A stretch of DNA of 64,000 nt. It comes from Flectonema sp. DT1601. Lineage: Eukaryota > Euglenozoa > Diplonemea > Diplonemida > Diplonemidae. Below, one piece after another: positions 23,337 to 32,100 of this stretch. A model generated the notes under the pieces. That model had not been told where the DNA came from and ran no database searches. It worked only from the letters and a program-made list of their open reading frames with translations. The stretch lies in assembly GCA_964019425.1 (NCBI GenBank), contig OZ025826.1, positions 186,001-250,000 on the forward strand. The letters run 5' to 3'. Position 1 is the first letter of the stretch. Every line of letters starts with the position of its first letter. A program made the position numbers and the translations under genes.

Positions 23337-23580
23337 GTACAGTATCTCATCTGGTACAGTATCTCATCTGGTACAGTATCTCATCTGGTACAGTATCTCA
23401 TCTGGTACAGTATCTCATCTGGTACAGTATCTCATCTGGTACAGTATCTCATCTGGTACAGTATCTCATCTGGTACAGTATCTCATCTGGTACAGTATCT
23501 CATCTGGTACAGTATCTCATCTGGTACAGTATCTCATCTGGTACAGTATCTCATCTGGTACAGTATCTCATCTGGTACAG
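23337..23580. repeat. 17-bp minisatellite, 14.4 perfect copies
   Basis: Unit GTACAGTATCTCATCTG repeated head to tail with no change seen, ending in a six-base partial unit. It starts 19 bases past the stop of the WW gene (minus strand), so it probably lies in that gene's 3' flank or UTR. There are no spacers of differing sequence, so it is not a CRISPR array. Confidence 0.97.
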
Positions 23581-23599
23581 AATTCATCAAAACTTAAAC

Positions 23600-24301
23600 T
23601 CAAAAGTAATATAACTGTTGTTGTTGCTGTTGCTGTTGTTGCTCTGAACAAAAGCGATCAGAGAGTATAGTAGTAACTCCTTCAAGTTCTCGAATGACAT
23701 CATCGAAGTTATTTGGTTCAGAAGGATCAGGATATGAGTAATCAGTAGTGGGAAGTTGAGGAGTAGGTTGCTGTTGTTGTTGTTGTTGCTGTTCCCACGG
23801 AACTGGAGGATGTGCCAGCAGCTCTCTTTGATGTAATTCAAACTGTTGTTGCTGCTGCTCCAACTGAAGGATCGCAATTTGTGATTTCAGATCTGCGATT
23901 TGTGATTTAGTTTGCCATTCTTCGATAGCAGTCTGATGAGCCTGCTGTTGACTAAATATTTTTCCATTTAAAGAAGCGAGTTTTGATGCAGTTATCGTCG
24001 CCTCTTGAGCACTAGAAGTCATGTACCTCGAGTGCAGGTCATCTAAAGCAGCTTGTTGGGTAACAAGATTCGGCTGATTATTGTCTTCCCGTTGTAGTGG
24101 TGGTTGCTGTGAAGGTGTTATTTTATTTTTTTCTTCATCTTCACAAACACTTTCCCCCTCAGATGACGGTGTCGACGGTCTCGATAAGAAGCTGCTGAGA
24201 TCCCACGTAGTCACTCTCGTTCCTTTTTGTTGCCAATAAGTTCGACCACTTTTCTTGTCAACTTTTTCTCGCCATTCTCCACTGGCTATCGCTTCTTCCA
24301 T
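23600..24301 (-). CDS. WW-domain protein with glutamine-rich coiled coil
   Basis: Single exon, 233 aa, ATG at 24301. One WW domain at residues 9-36: first Trp in EWREKVD, Tyr-Trp in GRTYWQQ, last Trp in TTWDLSS. WW domains bind proline-rich or phospho-Ser/Thr-Pro ligands; the proline-rich protein at 1322-4102 is the sort of ligand they take, though no link is shown. Residues about 30-80 are Ser/Glu/Pro-rich and disordered; 85-170 is a Gln-rich coiled coil (ADLKSQIAILQLEQQQQQ); further Gln tracts lie near 173 and 222, encoded by TTG/CTG repeats on the + strand, and are likely length-variable. The protein ends LYYF right before the 17-bp minisatellite. Possible role in transcription or splicing by analogy with other WW/Q-rich proteins; not specific. 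Confidence 0.8.
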   Translation of the reverse strand: MEEAIASGEWREKVDKKSGRTYWQQKGTRVTTWDLSSFLSRPSTPSSEGESVCEDEEKNKITPSQQPPLQREDNNQPNLVTQQAALDDLHSRYMTSSAQEATITASKLASLNGKIFSQQQAHQTAIEEWQTKSQIADLKSQIAILQLEQQQQQFELHQRELLAHPPVPWEQQQQQQQQPTPQLPTTDYSYPDPSEPNNFDDVIRELEGVTTILSDRFCSEQQQQQQQQQLYYF

Positions 24302-24348
24302 AGTTGCATTAAAATCACTTTATGAAAACAATAAGAAATAGTTATGTG

Positions 24349-24385
<37 letters not shown>

Positions 24386-24987
24386 AGCCTTCCTCCTTTC
24401 TACGAAAGCGTCTGTACTATAAATAACGGTTTAGCCAGCTTATTCATAAAAATCCAAATCAAACCTTAAAACAGCCCTGTTTCGAACACGATGGTATATT
24501 ACGATTTTGAAATCACATAATTTGATAATGTTTCCTGTGATGATGTTGAAAACAGAACTAAACATTAAAAGAGCAGCAGCATTCGTATTTTTTCAGCCGA
24601 TCGGGCATGTAAAAAAATAAATAATAAAAAAAAAGCACTACGCGAGATATATAAAATCTCATTCTCACTCGACCAAAAGAAAATAGTAATTCAGAGCTTT
24701 TTTTTGACACTCCCCGTTGAGTGTAAAAAATAAAAAAAATAAAAAAAGGAAATGACATCTGAAAACTAATAAAGTCACAACGCGGGCAAGGATGGCCTGC
24801 CCATTCTCACTCGACCAAGAAGGGGGTTGAGAAATAAATAAAGAGAGGAAGAAAAGGTTAATCAGGAGGGTAGCTCACAGCAACAGAGGACCCAATCCGT
24901 ATAACCTAATAATTGCTAGAATGGAAAACACAACAAACACGCGACCAAAGTTATGACTTTTTGTCAATTTTTTTTTTTTTTGAATTC
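24302..24987. other. Intergenic spacer
   Basis: AT-rich with a 30-A run near 24352-24381. The phrase TTCTCACTCGACCAA occurs twice (near 24662 and 24804), a small dispersed duplication. A short hairpin (GGGCA/TGCCC) lies near 24785-24803. No gene recognised. Confidence 0.45.
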
Positions 24988-25611
24988 TTACAGACAGTTA
25001 CCACATGTCTTACCCTTTCCCTTCTTCTTCTTTAGAAGTACGACAGGCGGTATAACGTCATCAGAAAGCCGTTCTTCTTCAATGTTGTTAGCGATGATGG
25101 TTGAAATTTCTTGAAACGCTCTCTCGACATTAAAGTTTTCCCTGGCAGAGGTTTCGAAGTAAGGAATGTCTCCGTGAGCATGACACCAAGCGAGAGCATT
25201 CTTTTGGGAAATGACTCTCTTGTTTTCAAGGTCGTTTTTATTTCCAATCAGAATGAAAGGACGTTGTTTCTGAACTTGAAAGGTAAACTCTTCTAACCAA
25301 GAGCTAATATGTGAGAAGGATGATCCGTCAGTCAAGTCGAAAACCAGAATACAAGCATCCGCTCCCCTGTAGTACGCGGTTCCTAAGGCGCTTGCGAATC
25401 GTTCTTGTCCTGCTGTGTCCCACAGCTGCAGAGACATTTTCATCTTTTCACCAACGACAACATCCTCCTTCATTAACATATCAGCTCCAATACTTGCTTT
25501 GAATCGAGTATCGAACTTTCCAGATACGTACCTGCTCAGTAAGCTGGTTTTTCCAACAGCGCTGTCACCTAATACGATTACTTTTCCAATTGTTCTTTGT
25601 GGAAATGACAT
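24988..25611 (-). CDS. Rab7-like small GTPase
   Basis: 207 aa from ATG at 25611 (MSFPQRTIGKVIVLGD). The frame is open further upstream to 25701, but Rab homology begins here. All GTPase boxes are present: GDSAVGKTS (15-23), switch I with IGADMLMKE, WDTAGQERF (64-72), GNKNDL (123-128), ETSA (153-156). Rab7-type features are YRGADACILVFDLT, SSWLEEF, NIPYFETSA-like GDIPYFETSA, and AFQEI. Rab7 recruits effectors to late endosomes and lysosomes and drives their fusion and transport. The C-terminus is KKKKGKGKTCGNCL: two cysteines are available for geranylgeranylation, but as C-x-x-C-Leu rather than the common CC or CxC. G4 is NKND instead of the usual NKID/NKxD of Rab7, a mild change. Confident at family level; Rab7 subclass likely. 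Confidence 0.92.
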   Translation of the reverse strand: MSFPQRTIGKVIVLGDSAVGKTSLLSRYVSGKFDTRFKASIGADMLMKEDVVVGEKMKMSLQLWDTAGQERFASALGTAYYRGADACILVFDLTDGSSFSHISSWLEEFTFQVQKQRPFILIGNKNDLENKRVISQKNALAWCHAHGDIPYFETSARENFNVERAFQEISTIIANNIEEERLSDDVIPPVVLLKKKKGKGKTCGNCL

Positions 25612-25752
25612 TTTTTGTTGTGTGTGGGAAAGGTGTGAGAGAATATAACTCTGTTTAAAATATGTAGCTAAGATTTGACTAACCCTCACTGCCCTCATCA
25701 CTAAGTTTTTTGCATCTCATCCGGAGATGCATCTTTTTTCTTCTTTTTGGGA

Positions 25753-25783
<31 letters not shown>

Positions 25784-25953
25784 AAAATAATTTAACGATG
25801 CCGTAGTATCCGACTCTATTAATTAGACTGATTTCCAGAATATAATCCAAAATGACGGACAGCTCCTAAAAAACAAAACTAAAGGAACGATAAATAAAAT
25901 AGAGTGTGCAAATATCAATACAAATGTAACATGCGCCAAATATAATTTTTGTG
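25612..25953. other. Intergenic spacer upstream of the Rab gene
   Basis: Contains a T-run near 25749-25778. The first 90 bases extend the Rab frame with non-Rab residues and are more likely 5' leader. Nothing else seen. Confidence 0.4.
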
Positions 25954-26737
25954 TCGTGTTTATTGGAGAAGCACAATTTTGACCAAACTGAAAAAGGGAA
26001 ACACCCTCTCGTCTACAGGTGTTCCTCCTTCACAGTACTTAAACACGATGGGTTGCCACGCTACTCAAAAAAAGCAGGGTCAGGGCTATGCTCTCAGCTT
26101 AATAATAATAATAATAATAATGATTGTTTTTTGTTTAAAATAAAAAGTTCGTGTTGCCATTGGAGAAGCACAATTTTGACCAAACTGAAAAAGGGAAACA
26201 CCCTCTCGTCTACAGGTGTTCCTCCTTCACAGTACTTAAACACGATGGGTTGCCACGCTACTCAAAAAAAGCAGGGCCAGGGCTATGCTCTCAGCTTAAT
26301 AATAATAATAATAATAATGATTGTTTTTTGTTTAAAATAAAAAGTTCGTGTTGCCATTGGAGAAGCACAATTTTGACCAAACTGAAAAAGGGAAACACCC
26401 TCTCGTCTACAGGCGTACCTCCTTCACAGTACTTAAACACGATGGGTTGCCACACTACTCAAAAAAAGCAGGGTCAGGGCTATGCTCTCAGCTTAATAAT
26501 AATAATAATAATAATAATGATTGTTTTTTGTTTAAAATAAAAGATTCGTGTTGCCATTGGAGAAGCACAATTTTGACCAAACCGAAAAAGGGAAACACCC
26601 TCTCGTCTACAGGCGTACCTCCTTCACAGTACTTAAACACGATGGGTTGCCACACTACTTTAAAAAAAAAAGCAGGGCCAGGGCTATGCTCTCAGCTTAA
26701 TAATAATAATAATAATGATTGTTTTTTTTTTTTTTTT
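25954..26737. repeat. Four-copy tandem repeat of 195-200 bp
   Basis: Copies begin with TCGTGTT at 25954, 26149, 26346 and 26546. Each has a unique core (TTGGAGAAGCACAATTTTG ... GGGCTATGCTCTCAGC) followed by an (AAT)n microsatellite and TGATTGTTTTTTG. Copies 3 and 4 share GGCGTACCTCC where 1 and 2 have GGTGTTCCTCC, so the array grew in steps. Open frames of about 130 codons cross the copies but only because the period leaves few stops; they encode poly-Asn/poly-Ile from the microsatellite and are not real proteins. Confidence 0.95.
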
Positions 26738-26932
26738 GTTTTTTAAATTTTAAATTTTAAAATAATTATTAATAATACAAAAAGTAAAAAAATTTAGTGA
26801 TTAAGTATATTTTGTGCCAAAAATAAAGGGAAATGGAAGACATCCATACATTTTTGACAAAAACTCAATAAACCAAAAAATAAGACAAGAAGCAAATACT
26901 TATGCATTCCTCGTGGTAATGGATTCTGCATA

Positions 26933-26963
<31 letters not shown>

Positions 26964-27044
26964 CCTCCCCCTTCTATTCCTCCTTAAGCCTGATTGTAGA
27001 TATACAGTAAAAAAAAGAGGGAGGAAAAAAAAAAAAAAGCATCT
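26738..27044. other. Intergenic spacer
   Basis: AT-rich with T-run near 26935-26963 and A-run near 27026-27039. It is the 3' flank of the methyltransferase gene. No feature recognised. Confidence 0.4.
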
Positions 27045-27908
27045 CTACTCACGGGTAGCTACAATACGAACACCTTTCAAGTCAGATTCTTTAAAAAGCG
27101 TAACAACCGATAAGAAGAAGTGACACATATTATCATAAGTAGTCTGATTGTGAGTCTTGATGTACTCTTCCTTACGAGAAGTGAATGCCGCATAACGAGA
27201 AGAAACAAATGACGTCCACTGTTCAGTGAGATCTGTCCAGATGATATTTTTAAAACCAGCTTCCTTTAATTGCTGTTCAAACACACTTCTAGTACAAGGG
27301 ATTCCATTTGGAACTGATACGTCAACGTCAAGCATCTGTTTGTGTTCATCAGAGAATGAGGCGTCATCATTACAATAAAAGTCTTCAATGTAAATACAGC
27401 CACCTGATTTTAAAGAGTTGAAGACGTTACTCCAAAGAGCTTTACGATCTGAGATATTAATATGAAGAACAGCTAACCATGAGATCATGTGATCGTATGG
27501 GTTGGTACCGACCTTGTCGAGGAAAGCAGGATCAGTTGCGTCAGCATTAACGAAGTTAACGTCTCCATCCATTCCACAACGTTCTGTGAGTTTAGTTGCG
27601 AGTTTGCACAGGTCAGCTTGAAATTCAACACCTGTTACTTTACATCCTCCAGCTACTTCTGACAGAACTCTAGCTGGCCCTCCAGCCCCACAGCCTATAT
27701 CTAAAATCTTACTCCCTGGAGTGACTTTCAGTTCTTTTACTACATTCTTACATCCGTCAACACCGCTGTAGCTCATCATTGAAACCTTGTGCATGTCTTC
27801 AGCTTTTACTTTGCTACCTTCTTCATATCCCATTCCCTTTAACTCATTCTCAATTCTGTCTAAATCTGTGTACAGACGCATGGTCTTAATCTCTGATTCG
27901 ATACTCAT
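27045..27908 (-). CDS. SAM-dependent methyltransferase, sarcosine/dimethylglycine N-methyltransferase-like
   Basis: 287 aa, single exon, ATG at 27908. A class I Rossmann methyltransferase: motif I LDIGCGAGGPAR at 69-80 binds S-adenosylmethionine, followed by the acidic-end strand VTGVEFQADL (about 90-99), NADATDP (about 121-127) and the YDHMISWLAVLHI motif (about 138-150). The layout and length (about 280 aa) fit the sarcosine/dimethylglycine methyltransferase branch, which converts glycine derivatives to betaine, an osmolyte; the related phosphoethanolamine methyltransferases share the same fold. The substrate cannot be fixed from sequence alone. The C-terminus GVRIVATRE ends on a beta strand as expected for the family. 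TAG overlaps a GTGAGT that could be a donor, but the protein looks complete. Codon use is intermediate, slightly less AT-rich than neighbours. Confidence 0.85.
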   Translation of the reverse strand: MSIESEIKTMRLYTDLDRIENELKGMGYEEGSKVKAEDMHKVSMMSYSGVDGCKNVVKELKVTPGSKILDIGCGAGGPARVLSEVAGGCKVTGVEFQADLCKLATKLTERCGMDGDVNFVNADATDPAFLDKVGTNPYDHMISWLAVLHINISDRKALWSNVFNSLKSGGCIYIEDFYCNDDASFSDEHKQMLDVDVSVPNGIPCTRSVFEQQLKEAGFKNIIWTDLTEQWTSFVSSRYAAFTSRKEEYIKTHNQTTYDNMCHFFLSVVTLFKESDLKGVRIVATRE

Positions 27909-29139
27909 CTTATGTTTAGATTTATTAATTCGATGCTGAAAAAGTATTTAAAAAAAAAAACTTAATTAAATCAAAAATTCGGTTAAAAACATGAAATAGA
28001 GAAGTTTGAAGTTGGGGTATTCGTCGTGTATTGGGAAAACGAATAGAATAGGGTTCGGAAACTTTTTTTTTTTTTTTTTTTTTTTTTGAAAAAGGAAGAG
28101 TGATTTATGAAAACGAGAGGAGTTTAATAAAATTGGAAGGGGAAGCGATTGGTATGAATGAGTTATTTACTTTTTTTTTTTTTTTTTTTTTTGTGTAATC
28201 CTCTTCAAAGGTTTCAATTTGAACACCAGAGAGGTGGTCTATCATGGAAATGATGACATTACGAAGAGAGAGAAATAACAAGCATCAACAACGAATTGGA
28301 AACAACCTGGAGCTTACGCTCATCTATGTCACCAATGTGACCCTTTCTATTTCAGATCAGGTCTTCTTTTTATTTTTTTTCATTTTTTTTTTATATATTT
28401 TTTCAACAAAACTGCAATCGAGGATATTTGGAACACCCTCCCTACGGAGCGCAAGATCGCTGGCATGAGAACTTTCTCTTTTTTTTTTTTTTTTTTTAAA
28501 AAAAACATCACAGTTCAGGATCGCCATAGCATTGACCCTCAACAAGTGGGTGGGGGGAACAGGGACGGGTTGTGTAAAAAGGCAAGCAAAAAGCTGCCGC
28601 TCAGCAACCTTTAAGTACACAAAAGGTTACTTTGATTTGACATATAAAATTGTTTGTCACAACTACTTAGAAACAATCAATTATCAGCTGCTCGCAGTGA
28701 CTCCTACTATCGTACAGCACTGCTACAAGCAACTCTTAGTTACCTTCATAGTAAATAATAAAATAAAAAAAAATAACAATGTAACTGAGAATATAAATTC
28801 CCAAAAAAAATGAAATTAGAAATAAAAAAGAAGAAAAAAAACACAGTTTCCTCTGACAGTTAGGTATTCAAAAGAATAACTCAAAATATCAGTGAATAAT
28901 CATTAGGGGGAAATCATTTCAAAACAATCAACCACAACCTGTCTCACATACCATATGGTCACAAAAGATACGGATAACTGGAATAACAATTAAAATATCG
29001 AATAAATTTTGGAGGAGGATAAAAGGGAGAAGAACTTCCTTGTCATTACTTTTGTCTACACATTTTGAGGCAGCAATCAAAGACAGGAACAATAAAACCA
29101 TCAGAAGGAATTTCAATAAATATTAATATCACTGACTAC
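27909..29139. other. Intergenic spacer before the giant-gene array
   Basis: T-runs near 28064-28087, 28172-28192 and 28478-28498. No confident gene. This is the unique left flank of the array: similarity to the other copies' 3' flanks stops at 29141, next to the stop codon of copy 1. Confidence 0.5.
28928..29101 (-). CDS. Possible small secreted or membrane peptide (57 aa)
   Basis: ATG at 29101, 39 bases downstream of the copy 1 stop on the same strand. It starts MVLLFLSLIAASKCVDKSND, which has the shape of a signal peptide with a cleavage site after AAS or KC, followed by a second hydrophobic stretch and three cysteines near the end. It is absent after copies 2 and 3 because it lies in the unique flank. 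Short AT-rich open frames often mimic signal peptides, and there is no independent support, so chance is the likelier explanation. Confidence 0.15.
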   Translation of the reverse strand: MVLLFLSLIAASKCVDKSNDKEVLLPFILLQNLFDILIVIPVIRIFCDHMVCETGCG

Positions 29140-32100
29140 CTACATTACACCCAACACGATAACAAACAGCAACGAACAAGCCAGCGTTCCGAACAGACTC
29201 GGAGACAACATCCACGAACTAGAAGGCGGGTTCACTGGAGTGATCGTTGGCCTGTCTGTCGCCGGAGGCGCAGGCGTTGGCGGTGGTGGCTGTGGTGTTG
29301 GTGGAGCCGGAGTAGTCGGAGGACTCGGTGTTGGCACCGCGGTCGGCACAGCAGTCGGAACCGCTGTAGGCACTGCCGTTGGAGGTGGCGTCACTGTTGG
29401 CGCAGCTGTTTTTTTGTTTTTTTGTTTTTGTTTTTTGTTTTTTTATATTTATATTTATATTATGAAAACGACGACGACAACAACAACAATAAAAACAACA
29501 ACAACATACCTGTAAGTCCACTCGCATTTGCATTCGCAAAGACGGCACTGGATCCCTGAACCAAAACCGAATTACCCGGATCAGCCAAATCATTAGTGAT
29601 GGTGGACTTCACAAGGTCGGCCATCTGAGAAGTGTTTCCGGCAACCGTCGCCTGCACTTCGAACTCGGCCTTGGCAACAAGCTGCGCCGTCGCCAGGACC
29701 CCAAACATCCTGTACATCACCTCCTGGCTCGCCGTCTGGTTCCCGGCAGTGCAGTTCGGATCGATCGACGAGTTGCACGCAGGTGCCACAACTGTCGGGG
29801 CAGGGGTCGGCGGATAGAAGTCCTTGCACACAGAGGAGTTCGACCGGTCTTCGGGCGTGATTGCCTGGACCGCCCTGTCCGAAGCGATCGAGCACACGTA
29901 CTTCAACTTCACATCCTTCAGGGTCTGCAGGGTCTTTCCGAGAAGCTTCTTCATGTTGTCCTCGAAGTCCGCCCTCTTGATCTTTCCGAGGAAGTTCTGG
30001 AAGTCCGCAGGCGTCCCGAAGTTCCCCAACGGAAGCGCCGCCTTCACCGGAACCGGCTCCACCACCGGAGGCCGCGTTCCGTTCGTATCCGTCCAGTTCA
30101 CGTTGAACACCTCGGTCACGAACTCCTTGTTCAGGCAATCCTTGTTCTTGTCGCTCGGACCGTTGATGCAACGGAACGTCAGCGTCATCTCCGGACACGC
30201 ATCGCTGATCTCCAAATTCTCGAACCGGGCCACCCCGTCCACCACCTTCGCCTGGATCGGGGTCAGCACGTCGATGAATCCCCCGTTCATCTTCCCGACG
30301 TACCCAAACGGCGACGTCGTCGAGTTGCACTGGCTCGTCACCATGATCTTCGACTGCGAGTCTCCCTTCACCGTCATCCCGGCCACGTCGATCACCGCAA
30401 CCGAGATGTTGAACTTGTTCCCCGGAGGCATCGGGTTCTGGAACTGAGTCGGCAGCCCGCACACCCCGTTCGGGCAAGCCTGGCTCGACGGCAGAGGCGG
30501 CAGCGACGACGGCGACGCCGCCACAGGCGGAGGCAGCGCCATCCCGATCCCGTCGATCCTCTGCATGTTCACCTCCACCAAGAAGCTCGCATCCTTCCTC
30601 GCTCCCGGATCCACGCTCTCCCCCTTCCGGTCGAACCCAACCGTCGTGAAAAGCACCCGTTTCAAACCGTCTCCCGCACCGTCGAACACGATCTTGCTGA
30701 ACCCGTACATTCCCCCCGACAGTTGGAACTCCAGGTTGTTGCTCGTCGTCTTCCCGTCGATCAGCCATCCAGAGGTGTCGCAGTTTGCGAGCCCCGACAT
30801 CTCCGTGTGCTTGCACCCCCCGCCCGAGATGCAAGTGTCGTACACCCAAGGCTTCCCCGACCTCGTAGTCGAAATCAACTTGTCGAGGTTCAGACACGGG
30901 ATCGCCACCGGAGACATCAGCACCATCGCGTTGCTTCCCAAGTCCTCTTGGTGCCACACCTTCTTCCCAGTCACGTCCAGCGCCATCACGTTCATCTTGA
31001 AAGGGAATCCGTGTACCCAGTTCGCCACTCGCCTTCCTTCCTTCATTCCCATAGGCTGTTCCCATCCGTACCCGCCGCTGTTTCCACCCTGTGCCGGTCC
31101 GACTGGTGCATTGATGCTCGAGTTCTTCCCCCCTGATCCTGATCCAGACCCCGGAGGTGGCGCACCACCGAACCCGCCCACCACGTGCAGCGTCACTCCC
31201 TTCCTCACCACGTACAGTGGACCCACTTCCGCCACAGTTCCGAACACCGTGTCCACGATCGACTTGTCCGCCTGCACCACCGGTGCCGTCGCCTGAACCG
31301 TGAAGTACCAAGGCGAGTGCTCGCAGATTCCGATCACCCCGCTCGCCGTCTCACACGACGGCAGTCGGGTGGTCTCCGTCGGATCCAGCTTGAACGTCAC
31401 CACTCCCGCCTTCGCAATCGAAACCTGCTCTCCCCATACCGTCTTGAACGACGGAAACGAGCTCGAGTTTCCTCCACCACCACCACTGCCTCCAGGTCCC
31501 ACCCGAGACCCCGTCAGCTTCACCGACATGTGGTAGTCTCCGGAGATCAACGACCCGCTCGTTGCGTCCACCAACTTGAAAGACAGCGCCGATCCCATCC
31601 CGACCACCGCCGCGTCCTTCCCGTTGATCGTCCTCCCCATCAGACGCGTGAAGTTGCTCGCCGCCGCCAGGTTCGCCCCCGTCGTCGGGTTCACCTCGAT
31701 CGCCAACGGTGACTCCACCGTCACGTCCAACTTCGAAGTCGGGTTCACCTCGCTCGTCGTCCCGGCCGCGTCCACGATCGGAAGCCCCCCGATCGCGGTC
31801 TTCGGAATCGCGCATTTCCCGTCGGTCGTGAAGTACCCTGCGAGAGTCGCCGTGTCTCCCCCGCTTCCCACCGTCACCGAGCACGCCGCACCCGAAGTCC
31901 CCGCCGGCGACATGCACGTGAAGCAGTTCGGAGGCGTCATCGAAGCCCCCGTCACCGTCACCTGCGCCGCCGTCCACGCCGTCGCCATCTGTCCGTATCC
32001 GCTGAACGTCTTGCTCGAGTCCCACGCCCTCAGCCCCAGCAGCACCGTACGGTTCGACACCGAGTACGCCGTCGCCGTCCCCGACGACACCCCCGCCGAA

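Noticed and set aside
23337-23580. CRISPR-like look of the short direct repeats
   Set aside because: Units are contiguous with no spacers, and the genome is eukaryotic.
25949-26746. Four 129-132 codon frames across the 200-bp repeats
   Set aside because: They are created by the repeat period and encode poly-Asn or poly-Ile from the AAT tract.
29593-31311. 572-codon minus-strand frame overlapping the giant gene (also at 45417 and 61241)
   Set aside because: Out-of-frame shadow of the coding exon, Gly/Asp/Arg-rich with no domain; same cause as the antisense frames.
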